A stretch of DNA of 64,000 nucleotides from Gordonia amarae NBRC 15530 (GTDB lineage Bacteria > Actinomycetota > Actinomycetes > Mycobacteriales > Mycobacteriaceae), in assembly GCF_000241345.1 (NCBI RefSeq), contig NZ_BAED01000034.1, positions 62,001 to 126,000 of the forward strand, given 5' to 3'. The first letter of the stretch is position 1; each line of letters starts with the position of its first letter. The translations under genes and the position numbers were made by a program. The notes under the pieces are model-generated. The model had not been told where the DNA came from and made no database searches. It saw nothing but the letters and a program-made list of their open reading frames with translations. This document shows, piece by piece, positions 16,149 through 23,338 of this stretch.

Positions 16149-17210
16149 GCCACGCATAATCCGATCGCCCAAATCTGGTTCTGCCGATGTTGCGAGCCGT
16201 CTGATCTCTCGCGGCGTCGGAAAATCGGCATGTAGAACGGGATTGCCTGATGCGTCGGTGACCAAGCGCATTCTGTCCGCAATCTCGTAAATCGCCCGCC
16301 TCCCCTCTTCCGAGACCGGGTTCGTGACACTATCTCGAACCGCCGCCATGTTCGGTAGCAGTCCAGCTACGCTGCGCCCTAGTCGGTCAGGTCGGCCGTC
16401 GAAATCCACACCATTCTGCGCCCAATGAGCGCCGCCGTCCTCCATCGACGCCATAACCTCGACTCGGTCGACGCCGTTTGCGATGAAGAACTCGAGCATC
16501 TGCGCCTGTAGCGCCTCGCCGAATCCCTGCCTTCGATAGTCCTCGTCAACATTCAACATCGAGGCATCGACGACAAGATCGCCGTTGACGTCCATGAAGC
16601 CTAGTGAGCCGAACGCGGTTCTGACCCCGCTCCCGTCCCGCTCTGTGTAGGCATTGAACGGCACCTTCCGCATCATCGGCGTCCCCGGACCGCCCAGGGT
16701 ATTAAACCGTGCCCAGAACGGCCCATACTTGCCCGACATCTTCTCCGCCGCTTCATCGAGTGGCATGTCGCCACGCATAACCGCAGCGAGGTCAATCTTG
16801 CCCAGTCGCGGAGTGTCTGGGATCGGTTGGTGGTCATTCGTCCTATCACCACCGCTATTGACGGCCTTCGGCATCGCGGCCACCGCCGCGACCGGCCCTG
16901 CCTTCTGGGCTGCGCGCTTGACCCGGCCCGCCTTCTGGGCCGCAACCGCCTTGGTGGCGACGTCGGCCATGTGCGCCGACCCATTGCGCGCGGCGACCGG
17001 CTTGACCTTGGTGCTCTTGGCCTTGGCCGCGACGTCTGGCTTGGTCGCCGGGTCGTCTCGCGGCTTCATGCCGTCGGGCCGGATGATCTCGCCGATCTTC
17101 TGGCCGAACTTCTTCTCGCCCTCAGGGGTCTGCACCCTGGACGGTTCGCGCCCCGCAGCTCTCCGCATCGCCGATGAGTGCTTCGGGGAGAGCGTGCGGG
17201 GTTTGCGCAT
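16116..17210 (-). CDS. GNAT-fold protein with N-terminal TPEG module (island cargo)
   Basis: 364 residues. The N-terminal module (1-45) has LSPKHSSAMRRA and VQTPEGEKKFGQKIGEII. A Lys/Ala-rich low-complexity linker with repeated AQKAG units follows (60-120). From about 175 a GNAT-like acetyltransferase domain is visible (FGSLGFMDVNGDLVV, DEDYRRQGFGEALQAQMLEF, with the acyl-CoA loop RRQGFGEA). The C-terminus (290-364) is unassigned. The ATG shares one base with the stop of the upstream gene (TGATG), so the two are coupled. Base composition is less GC-rich than the surroundings. Role unknown. Confidence 0.65.
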   Translation of the reverse strand: MRKPRTLSPKHSSAMRRAAGREPSRVQTPEGEKKFGQKIGEIIRPDGMKPRDDPATKPDVAAKAKSTKVKPVAARNGSAHMADVATKAVAAQKAGRVKRAAQKAGPVAAVAAMPKAVNSGGDRTNDHQPIPDTPRLGKIDLAAVMRGDMPLDEAAEKMSGKYGPFWARFNTLGGPGTPMMRKVPFNAYTERDGSGVRTAFGSLGFMDVNGDLVVDASMLNVDEDYRRQGFGEALQAQMLEFFIANGVDRVEVMASMEDGGAHWAQNGVDFDGRPDRLGRSVAGLLPNMAAVRDSVTNPVSEEGRRAIYEIADRMRLVTDASGNPVLHADFPTPREIRRLATSAEPDLGDRIMRGSTWYGVLSLR

Positions 17211-17848
17211 CAGTTACCCGACTGTGCTTGCCGAGTCATCTTCCGAATCTCGGCCTGAGTCGGCGGACGGCCATTCTCGCGCTCGAACTGCTGGCGCATC
17301 TTCCACACCTTGGCGCTTAGCGCGATGCGCTCTTCGCCGTCGGGGAGATAGCCCTCCTTGCTGTCAGCCTTCATCTCCCGCCGGTCCTGCCGGGCCTTGG
17401 CCGCTTTGTCGGAGCGGGCCTGCCGTTTTGCGGCGGCTCTCTCGGCCCGGAACTTGTCGGCCCTGTCGACCAGGTCTTGACGGTCCTTGGCAGCTTTGCC
17501 GGAGCGGGCCTGCCGCTCTGCGGCAGTCAGGGGCGCTTGCTGCCCCGCCTCGTGAGGCTGAGCCTTCCAGCCCTCGGGGTCCCCGGCGGAACGGGCGAGT
17601 ATCTCGTCGACTTTCCCCAGATACGCTCGCGTCCCCTTCGGCGTCGGTGAGTTCGAGGGTCGACCACCTCCCTCGCGCCGCGAGCCCGACTTGTTCGACC
17701 CTGAGGTTTCCTTCCACTCGCCCGCCTTCCGCGCAGCGCTGACCTTCTTCGCCTCGGAGATCGGGGTGCCGATCGGAACGCCGTAGCGCTTGGCACCCTC
17801 GGGGGTGCGGACCTTGCGCTCGCCACCGCCAGACGAAGCCTTCTTCAT
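17210..17848 (-). CDS. basic helical island protein sharing the N-terminal TPEG module; 5' end frameshifted
   Basis: 212 residues from ATG 17848, containing VRTPEGAKRYGVPIGTPI, the same module as the downstream GNAT protein. The rest is Lys/Arg/Ala-rich with a repeated unit (RQARSGKAAKDRQ, then RQARSDKAAKARQ). The homologous module begins further upstream. A frame from ATG 17898 (MTLVF) would join it if one T were added to a T6 run (A6 at 17883-17888 on the plus strand), giving FFKRKLSSKNRSAMKKA. The present frame therefore looks 5'-broken, or uses -1 slippage. Function unknown. Confidence 0.55.
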   Translation of the reverse strand: MKKASSGGGERKVRTPEGAKRYGVPIGTPISEAKKVSAARKAGEWKETSGSNKSGSRREGGGRPSNSPTPKGTRAYLGKVDEILARSAGDPEGWKAQPHEAGQQAPLTAAERQARSGKAAKDRQDLVDRADKFRAERAAAKRQARSDKAAKARQDRREMKADSKEGYLPDGEERIALSAKVWKMRQQFERENGRPPTQAEIRKMTRQAQSGN

Positions 17849-17903
17849 CGCCGAGCGGTTCTTGCTACTCAGCTTGCGCTTGAAAAAACCAATGTCATGC
17901 CTT

Positions 17904-18794
17904 TCAGGAGGTGCGGCGACGGTTTGCCGCCGACATCAGTGCGTAGTAACGGGCGAGGATCGGACTGTCGTCGTCAAGCTCCTTGCCGCGCACTCGCTTT
18001 CCCAGTAGTTCGATCTCGCGGCGTAGCTCCCCGGAGGTCATCTCCGACGGAGCTTTGCCGCTGTACCTGGGGCCTGGAGACTTCGGCTTCGACTCGGGTG
18101 GCGGACTGGGCATCGTCGTCCAGTCCTTCTGTGCGATACGAGGATTGCGGCGAAGTCCTTGCTGGCGACGTCCAATCTCGGCTCGCACGACCGGCAGGTC
18201 GGCCTTGGCGCGGGTTGCTATGTCCCGGTCGGCACTCTTGGTCGCGGCATGAAGCTGTCCCGCGTAATCGAGAATGTCCTCGTCCGACATGGTCGCGACC
18301 GACTTGAGGTTGCGGAAATGCGGGCCGGCGGGCCGGTAGTGCCCGGGCTTGACCTTGACTTCGGGGGTTTCCGCTTTCGAGGCATCGAACCTGCCGCCTG
18401 CTGCGGCCCGGGCTGCCTCTCGGAATTCGGGTGTCATGTCTGCGTGGGGGCCGGTCAGTAGCGCCTTGTAGACGTCGGCCTCGCTCATGCCCTTCTGGGC
18501 TGCGACGTCCTGGACGTGCGCCTTGACCTTGCGGATGCGCTCAGCCTTATTGTCCTTCTCACGCTGCCCGGTGGCCACCGGGACATGGGCAACCTCGTTG
18601 AGGTCATGAGCCGTGCCCTTGGCCCACGCTGGTGATGTGTCCGGTGCGTTCGCATTCGCCTCCCGAACCGCGCGGGCACGCGCCTCGGCGTCGGCGCGTC
18701 GCTGCTTGTCCAACTGGGCCTGGTTACGTTTGGGCGCAGGAACCTCTTGCCCGAACAGGCCTGTCTGACCGAGGGGAGCCGCAGGCGTCAACAT
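17904..18794 (-). CDS. hypothetical island protein, 296 residues
   Basis: Hydrophilic protein with a long charged helical N-terminal part (RNQAQLDKQRRADAEARARA) and a C-terminal segment EMTSGELRREIELLGKRVRG followed by DSPILARYYALMSAANRRR. There are no membrane segments or catalytic motifs that I recognise. It is first in the leftward cluster ending with the GNAT gene, 5 bp before the ATG of the frameshifted gene. Its own ATG has no ribosome binding site and lies inside the upstream HicB-like frame, so the true start is uncertain. It could belong to a phage head or tail region, but that is a guess. Confidence 0.5.
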   Translation of the reverse strand: MLTPAAPLGQTGLFGQEVPAPKRNQAQLDKQRRADAEARARAVREANANAPDTSPAWAKGTAHDLNEVAHVPVATGQREKDNKAERIRKVKAHVQDVAAQKGMSEADVYKALLTGPHADMTPEFREAARAAAGGRFDASKAETPEVKVKPGHYRPAGPHFRNLKSVATMSDEDILDYAGQLHAATKSADRDIATRAKADLPVVRAEIGRRQQGLRRNPRIAQKDWTTMPSPPPESKPKSPGPRYSGKAPSEMTSGELRREIELLGKRVRGKELDDDSPILARYYALMSAANRRRTS

Positions 18795-18876
18795 AGTCGT
18801 CGAGAGCGGGGACGTGGAGCATCCGCCAGGGGCCGTCGCGGGTGGCGTTGACTCGGTAGGCGATGGGGTCGGTCAT
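18724..18876 (-). CDS. short HicB-like N-terminal fragment
   Basis: 50 codons from an ATG with a good AAGGAGA site. The start MTDPIAYRVNATRDGPWRML is like the first strands of HicB antitoxin-type domains of actinobacteria (YRVxATRxGxWW). The rest of the fold is absent, and the frame then runs into an Arg-rich stretch. It overlaps the following gene by 71 bp. It is probably a truncated or frameshifted remnant, and no HicA partner is seen. Confidence 0.4.
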   Translation of the reverse strand: MTDPIAYRVNATRDGPWRMLHVPALDDYVDACGSPRSDRPVRARGSCAQT

Positions 18877-19103
18877 GCGAGGGTCTCCTTGCAGGAGTTG
18901 TCGATGCCGGGACCCGTTCCGGTGACTACATTCACTCATCGATCGGAAAGCTCGGCGGGCGGCCGATCTGACCCACGATCACGCTGAGCTGCCGCGGTGC
19001 GGCGGTGAGTGTTTGAACATGCTGCGGCACAATGCTTCTTACTCGTTCCATCGACAGCGGCAGCCACGGGCGTGCCGCGCGGTCGACGGGTACGCTGGGC
19101 GAA

Positions 19104-19754
19104 ATGGTCACCACAGGTGTTCGGAGATGGTGTTTCGTAGCGGCCTCGGCCGCATCGATGGTGCTGGCCGCGGGGTGTTCGTCGGGTACGTCCGATTCCA
19201 CCGCGAATACCTCTGCCGCTCCGGCCGCGAGTCCGGCTCCGGCACAGACGCGGTCGATGACATCCACCGCACCGGCCGTGTCACAACCATCGACAACAGC
19301 CGTCGACACAGCGGCGAAAGACTGTGTGACGGCCGATCTCCAGGTGTCGGTGACACCTGATCAGGGCTCTGCCGGTCACATCGGTTACCTCATCGGGTTC
19401 ACCAACACCGGTCAACAGTCATGCTCGATGTTCGGCTATCCGGGTGTTTCGGTTGTCGGTGGCGGCAACGGCACCCAGATCGGTCAGGCGGCGGACCGGC
19501 ATGACTGGGCGCACGCCCGGGTGGTGGTCGCGCCGGGGGCAACCGTGACCGCCGGGCTCCTGGCGGTGAACATCGGCGACAACGGCGGGCCGCTTGCCGA
19601 TCTCTGCAAGGTCGTCGACGCGGACGGCTACCGTATCTATCCGCCCGGCAACACCGCGGCAGCGTATGTGCCGCAACGGAATATGAAGGCCTGCTCCAGC
19701 GACACCCACTGGTTGCAGGTGTATCCGGTCACCAGTCGTCCCCTGGGACACTGA
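19104..19754 (+). CDS. DUF4232-domain lipoprotein
   Basis: 216 residues. A twin-Arg-free signal ends in the lipobox VLAAGC (Cys25), followed by a Ser/Thr/Ala-rich linker to about residue 75. The DUF4232 domain then follows (FTNTGQQSCSMFGYPGVSVV, VVVAPGATVTAGLL, PPGNTAAAYVPQRNMKACSS). It is exported and lipid-anchored, of unknown function, and common in mycobacteria and streptomycetes. The start was set at MVTTGVRRW because it gives a normal signal peptide; the longer frame to 19032 does not. Confidence 0.85.
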   Translation: MVTTGVRRWCFVAASAASMVLAAGCSSGTSDSTANTSAAPAASPAPAQTRSMTSTAPAVSQPSTTAVDTAAKDCVTADLQVSVTPDQGSAGHIGYLIGFTNTGQQSCSMFGYPGVSVVGGGNGTQIGQAADRHDWAHARVVVAPGATVTAGLLAVNIGDNGGPLADLCKVVDADGYRIYPPGNTAAAYVPQRNMKACSSDTHWLQVYPVTSRPLGH

Positions 19755-19791
19755 ACGGCGGATCCATTTCGTCCCGCACGGCTGGAATCTC

Positions 19792-20409
19792 CTACTGGGG
19801 GTAGGGGGTTTCGCCGCGGGCGAGCATCGCGACCAGGCGATCGATCCGGTTGCGCCTGGTCTGCGGACTCTGCGCGGTGACCACCCGGTGCAGGACCGCG
19901 TATCGATTCTGGGCGTTGAGTGCGTCGAATGTTGTGCGGGCGCCTGCTGTTCCATCGAGGGCGGCGGCCAGGTCGTCGGGTACCTCGATGGTGGCAGCAC
20001 CGGCGTAGGCGGCGTCCCATCGGCCGTCGGCCTGGGCGCGTTCGATTTCGGCGACGCCACGCGGACGCATCCGGCCCTCCTCGATGAGCGTGCCGGCCTT
20101 GCCCACGTTGCGTGCCGACCATAGGCTGCGCCGCCGCCGGGGCGTGAACCGTTGCCGGTAGGTCGCGACGTCGACCGACTTGGACTGGCCGTCGATCCAT
20201 CCGCTGCACAACGCCTCGTCGAGCGCCTGTGCGTAGGTGAGCGACGTGGGTGTGGTGGTGCCCTTCTTGGCCAGCAGCAGCCAAATGCCGTCGGAGGTGT
20301 CCTCGTTCTGATCGAGCCAGGACCGCCAGGCCGAGGCATCGCGCACGACGACCACCTCGACGCCGCCGGTATCCGGTGGTTCCCGATCCGCCTGTGCGTC
20401 GCTGCCCAT
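19792..20409 (-). CDS. YdeI/OmpD-associated (OmdA) family protein
   Basis: 205 residues with the family landmarks WLLLAKKGT, LTYAQALDEALCSGWIDGQS, RFTPRRRRSLWSARN and a C-terminal IDRLVAMLARGE. Members are small cytosolic proteins found widely in bacteria, with no assigned reaction. A strong AGGAGG site precedes the ATG at 20409. It is downstream of, and in the same direction as, the glyoxalase-like gene. Confidence 0.85.
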   Translation of the reverse strand: MGSDAQADREPPDTGGVEVVVVRDASAWRSWLDQNEDTSDGIWLLLAKKGTTTPTSLTYAQALDEALCSGWIDGQSKSVDVATYRQRFTPRRRRSLWSARNVGKAGTLIEEGRMRPRGVAEIERAQADGRWDAAYAGAATIEVPDDLAAALDGTAGARTTFDALNAQNRYAVLHRVVTAQSPQTRRNRIDRLVAMLARGETPYPQ

Positions 20410-20503
20410 CGACGTGCCTCCTGAGATTCGATGCCGGATCTGCCGAAAGCATATCGCCGGCCCCGGGCACCGGATGTGTGCCAGGGATCGGCTGCCGATG
20501 TCC

Positions 20504-21469
20504 TCAGTCCCGGAGCGTTGCGGCGTAACGGCGCAGCAGCTCGGGCCATTCGGTGAACTTGGCACGTTCGGCGGCGTTACCGGCGGTCCAGCCCCCGTGC
20601 GAGAGCCTGACCAAAGTTGCCTCGCCTGCCTTGACGAACTCCGCCGACAGCGTGGTCGGATACTCGGAATCGACAGCGAGAGTGAATGTTTGAGAGTACC
20701 TGACACCGCGTTCGGCGTGGGTCACCGTACCGATCGGGTACTGCGCGTCGCGGTGGATGAGCAGTACCGGCTCCCCCACCGCTCCCACGTGGACACCCTC
20801 GAAGGTGGCCGGCTCGGGTGAGAGCCGCCGATCCCACCACCGGCCGATATCGATGAACGCGTCGTACGCCGTCGCCGCGTCGACGGGCACGGTGATCTCG
20901 CTGACGATCGGCGCGCCATGTCCCTCGACGCGCTCGGCCTTGCTCGTGCGGGATTGGAGGAAGATGATCCGGTTGCCCGCCGGGTCCTGGATGGTGATCG
21001 TCAGGCCCCAGGGCTGGGTTTCCAGTCCTGGCCGCGCGAACCGGTACTCGCGGGCCACCAGGTTCCGTTGCAGCGTCGCGGCATCGGCGACGTCGATGAT
21101 CGTGGCGCTTCCGGGAGTCGCGTCGCCGTAGTGCTCGGACAGGTGCAGGCGCACTCCCTCACGCTCAACCTCGAGGTATTCCGGCGAATGGTTGTCGAAT
21201 CGATGCCTGCTGTTGACCGTGAATCCCAGAAAGTCCACGTAGAACTCCAGGGTCCGGGTGAGGTCGAAGAACCGGAAGATCGGGATCGCGCTGTGTGCGG
21301 CCGGTGGTTGTTCGGCGACGATCGGCGCGGCCGCCATGCTATTCCAGTCCTTGTACCCGTGCTGGTGCGCGACGAGTTCGAGTGCCTGGCTGTGCGTCAC
21401 TTCCACGCCGGCGGCCGACAGGTCGGCGCGCAGACGCCTGGCCATCGTTTTGGCGTCGGTGATAGGCAT
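20504..21469 (-). CDS. three-domain glyoxalase superfamily / SRPBCC fusion protein
   Basis: 321 residues. Residues 1-55 form the short helical domain often fused to glyoxalase-like proteins (DAKTMARRLRADLSAAG, HSQALELVAHQHGYKDWNSM). Residues 60-185 form a VOC/bleomycin-resistance fold (IPIFRFFDLTRTLEFYVDFL, GLTITIQDPAGNRIIFLQ). Residues 195-321 form an SRPBCC/AHSA1 domain (ITVPVDAATAYDAFIDIGRW, LVRLSHGGW). It may bind or modify a small hydrophobic ligand; the substrate is unknown. The start at 21469 follows a GAAGGA site. Confidence 0.8.
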   Translation of the reverse strand: MPITDAKTMARRLRADLSAAGVEVTHSQALELVAHQHGYKDWNSMAAAPIVAEQPPAAHSAIPIFRFFDLTRTLEFYVDFLGFTVNSRHRFDNHSPEYLEVEREGVRLHLSEHYGDATPGSATIIDVADAATLQRNLVAREYRFARPGLETQPWGLTITIQDPAGNRIIFLQSRTSKAERVEGHGAPIVSEITVPVDAATAYDAFIDIGRWWDRRLSPEPATFEGVHVGAVGEPVLLIHRDAQYPIGTVTHAERGVRYSQTFTLAVDSEYPTTLSAEFVKAGEATLVRLSHGGWTAGNAAERAKFTEWPELLRRYAATLRD

Positions 21470-21809
21470 GACTGAATCCTTCGTGCCGGTCACGAGAGTC
21501 GGTGCTTGCGTTGCCGACCGCGACCGACCGGGATCGGATAGTCAAGGTCCACTGGGTGACACATCGTCGGTGTTCACCTCGATCGGTCAGATCGTGCAAG
21601 CGGCCGGCCACCAACACGCCGTTCTGTCACGCTAGCACCGTCGGCCCCCGTCAACACCCTCCCTCGCGCTCCCGGTCAGGCCGAACCGTTCCGTTACGAC
21701 CAATACCGCGACGACCGGTACCGCGCACCGCTGAGAATCATCAACTGAATCGATCTCAGATACCCCATGGGGGTATAGTGGTCCGGGACGACGACGATGG
21801 GAGAATCAC
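21470..21809. other. 340-bp intergenic region with CsoR-like site
   Basis: Divergent spacer between the glyoxalase-fusion and YdhK genes. Apart from the CsoR-like palindrome with its overlapping -10 box near the right end, no ORF or RNA structure is supported. Confidence 0.6.
21760..21779 (+). promoter_or_regulatory. CsoR-type copper operator overlapping a TATAGT -10 box
   Basis: ATACCCC-ATG-GGGGTAT (21760-21776) is a 7-bp inverted repeat of the form bound by copper-sensing CsoR repressors. The -10-like TATAGT occupies 21774-21779, so a bound repressor would block the promoter of the YdhK lipoprotein gene. Binding is inferred. Confidence 0.7.
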
Positions 21810-22388
21810 ATGCGACAGCGTCTGACGGCCGTCCTGGCCGCGGGGATCGTGGGCGGTGCGCTCGTCCTGACCGGCTGCTCCGGTGACGACAAGGAGTCCA
21901 CCACCGGCGCACACGACCACGGCACCTCCAGTATGCCGATGGACCATTCGGGGATGGATCACGCCGCCGACGGCGGTCCCGCACCGGCGGGCATCCAGGG
22001 CGCAACCAACCCGACATACGCGATGGGCAGCGAGGTGACCCTGAACGCCGATCACATGCCGGGAATGAAGGGCGTGAAGGCCACCATCACCGGGGCATTT
22101 CACACCTTCACCTACTCAGTGAGCTACACCCCCACCAACGGCGGTGCCCGCGTCACCGATCATCGCTGGGTGGTGCAGGAAGAACTCAAGGACGCCGGGG
22201 ACAAGCGACTCGCCGACGGTGCCGAGGTCACCCTCCTCGCCGACCACATGACGGGGATGAAGGGTGCCAAGGCCACCATCGACAGTTCCACCGACGAGAC
22301 CGTCTACATGGTCGATTTCGAGGCCGGCGGCATGATGATGACCAACCACAAGTGGGTCGTCGAGAGCGAGATCCAGCCGGCGTCGTAG
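21810..22388 (+). CDS. YdhK-family (DUF1541) lipoprotein, two tandem domains
   Basis: 192 residues with lipobox VLTGC (Cys23) and a His/Met-rich segment (DHGTSSMPMDHSGMDH) that could bind copper. Two DUF1541 repeats follow, each with LNADHMPGMKGVKATI or LLADHMTGMKGAKATI, then a DHRWVV/NHKWVV strand. It is exported and lipid-anchored. The Met/His-rich stretch and the CsoR-like operator in its promoter support a role in copper handling or resistance. No csoR or copper ATPase gene lies adjacent. Confidence 0.87.
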   Translation: MRQRLTAVLAAGIVGGALVLTGCSGDDKESTTGAHDHGTSSMPMDHSGMDHAADGGPAPAGIQGATNPTYAMGSEVTLNADHMPGMKGVKATITGAFHTFTYSVSYTPTNGGARVTDHRWVVQEELKDAGDKRLADGAEVTLLADHMTGMKGAKATIDSSTDETVYMVDFEAGGMMMTNHKWVVESEIQPAS

Positions 22389-22485
22389 CCGTCGACGCAC
22401 CTCGGACGCCGCCAGTCCCCGCACCGTCGCGACACGACCACCCTGTGGCGCCCGGCGCCGGCAGGTGTGCCGCGAACCGGCACCG

Positions 22486-23163
22486 TCACCGGGTGTAAGT
22501 GTTGTTCTTCCCCGTATCCGTGGCCGGACGCCGGGCACCCTCGCTCCAGTTGACGGTGTTGGCGCTGCCGTGCACCTCCAGCCTGTCGATCGCGCCGCCA
22601 ACGATGATCGTGGATCGATCGCCGTTGAGGGTCAGCGTGCCGATCCCGTCGGTGTTGATCGTGCCGCCATCACCGTCGACGGTGGCGGTGCCGATATGTG
22701 TGCCGGTGACGCGGGTGTTGGCGGCGGTCAGGGTGAGCCGGTCGATCCGATCGACATTCGTGCCCGAACCCGCGCCTTCGATGGTGACTGTGCCCCACGT
22801 CTCGCCGAGCAGCGTGACGTCGGATCCGCTGATGGTCACCTCGGCGGCGGATTCGATGTTGCCGCGCACCTTGTCCGCCGAAACCGAGATGGTGCCGCAG
22901 TCGCCGCTGATGATCGGCGACGCACCGACTGTCGCGATGACGATATCCTCACCGGCCGAACAGGTTCCTCCGCCCGAGAGATCACGCGAACCGCTGCCCG
23001 GAGGTACCGCCGTACCCGAAGGTGCCGCCGCACCCGACCGCGATGTCGTGCCCGGCTGGTCGTCGCCCGAACCGGAGCAACCGGCGACGATCATCGCGCC
23101 GGCAAACACGGCCGCTACCGCGAGGTGTCTCCCGGACCGGTGGATCTGACTGAAGCTGACCAT
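22486..23163 (-). CDS. DUF3060-domain lipoprotein
   Basis: 225 residues with lipobox MIVAGC (Cys29) and a short Ser/Pro/Gly linker. A right-handed beta-helix-like repeat region follows, with regularly spaced VTISGSDVTLLG, VDRIDRLTLTAANTRVTG and IGTLTLNGDRSTI units typical of DUF3060. It is exported and lipid-anchored, of unknown function, and frequent in mycobacteria. It is transcribed away from the ABC exporter operon, with two strong palindromes in the intergenic region. Confidence 0.87.
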   Translation of the reverse strand: MVSFSQIHRSGRHLAVAAVFAGAMIVAGCSGSGDDQPGTTSRSGAAAPSGTAVPPGSGSRDLSGGGTCSAGEDIVIATVGASPIISGDCGTISVSADKVRGNIESAAEVTISGSDVTLLGETWGTVTIEGAGSGTNVDRIDRLTLTAANTRVTGTHIGTATVDGDGGTINTDGIGTLTLNGDRSTIIVGGAIDRLEVHGSANTVNWSEGARRPATDTGKNNTYTR

Positions 23164-23208
23164 GGTTGAACCCTATCCGCACGGCCCCGCGTGGCCGAAA
23201 CCCCACCG

Positions 23209-23249
23209 ATACGCCCTGGCATCGCAATTATTGCGATGCCAGGGCGTAT
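23209..23249. repeat. 41-bp perfect palindrome (19-bp arms, 3-nt centre)
   Basis: ATACGCCCTGGCATCGCAA and its exact reverse complement, separated by TTA, between divergently transcribed genes. It could be an operator, a cruciform-forming element, or a hairpin in the leader of the leftward or rightward transcript. A terminator role is odd between two promoters. Confidence 0.85.
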
Positions 23250-23262
23250 TCGTGCGGTTTGG

Positions 23263-23282
23263 GGCATGACAGATGTCATGCC
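23263..23282. promoter_or_regulatory. 20-bp palindrome, likely response-regulator operator
   Basis: GGCATGACAGATGTCATGCC has perfect 9-bp arms around a GA centre and lies 57 bp before the ABC ATPase start. NarL/LuxR-type regulators like the one encoded in this operon bind palindromes of this length, so autoregulation is likely. Binding is inferred. Confidence 0.6.
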
Positions 23283-23338
23283 GTAATGCTGACATCCGTT
23301 CTATGTCCCCGGCGCCCGCGGCGGGCAACGTAGTGGAC

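Noticed and set aside
18932..19309. Leftward 125-codon frame opposite the DUF4232 gene
   Set aside because: Antisense to a clear signal peptide and lipobox; no ribosome binding site.
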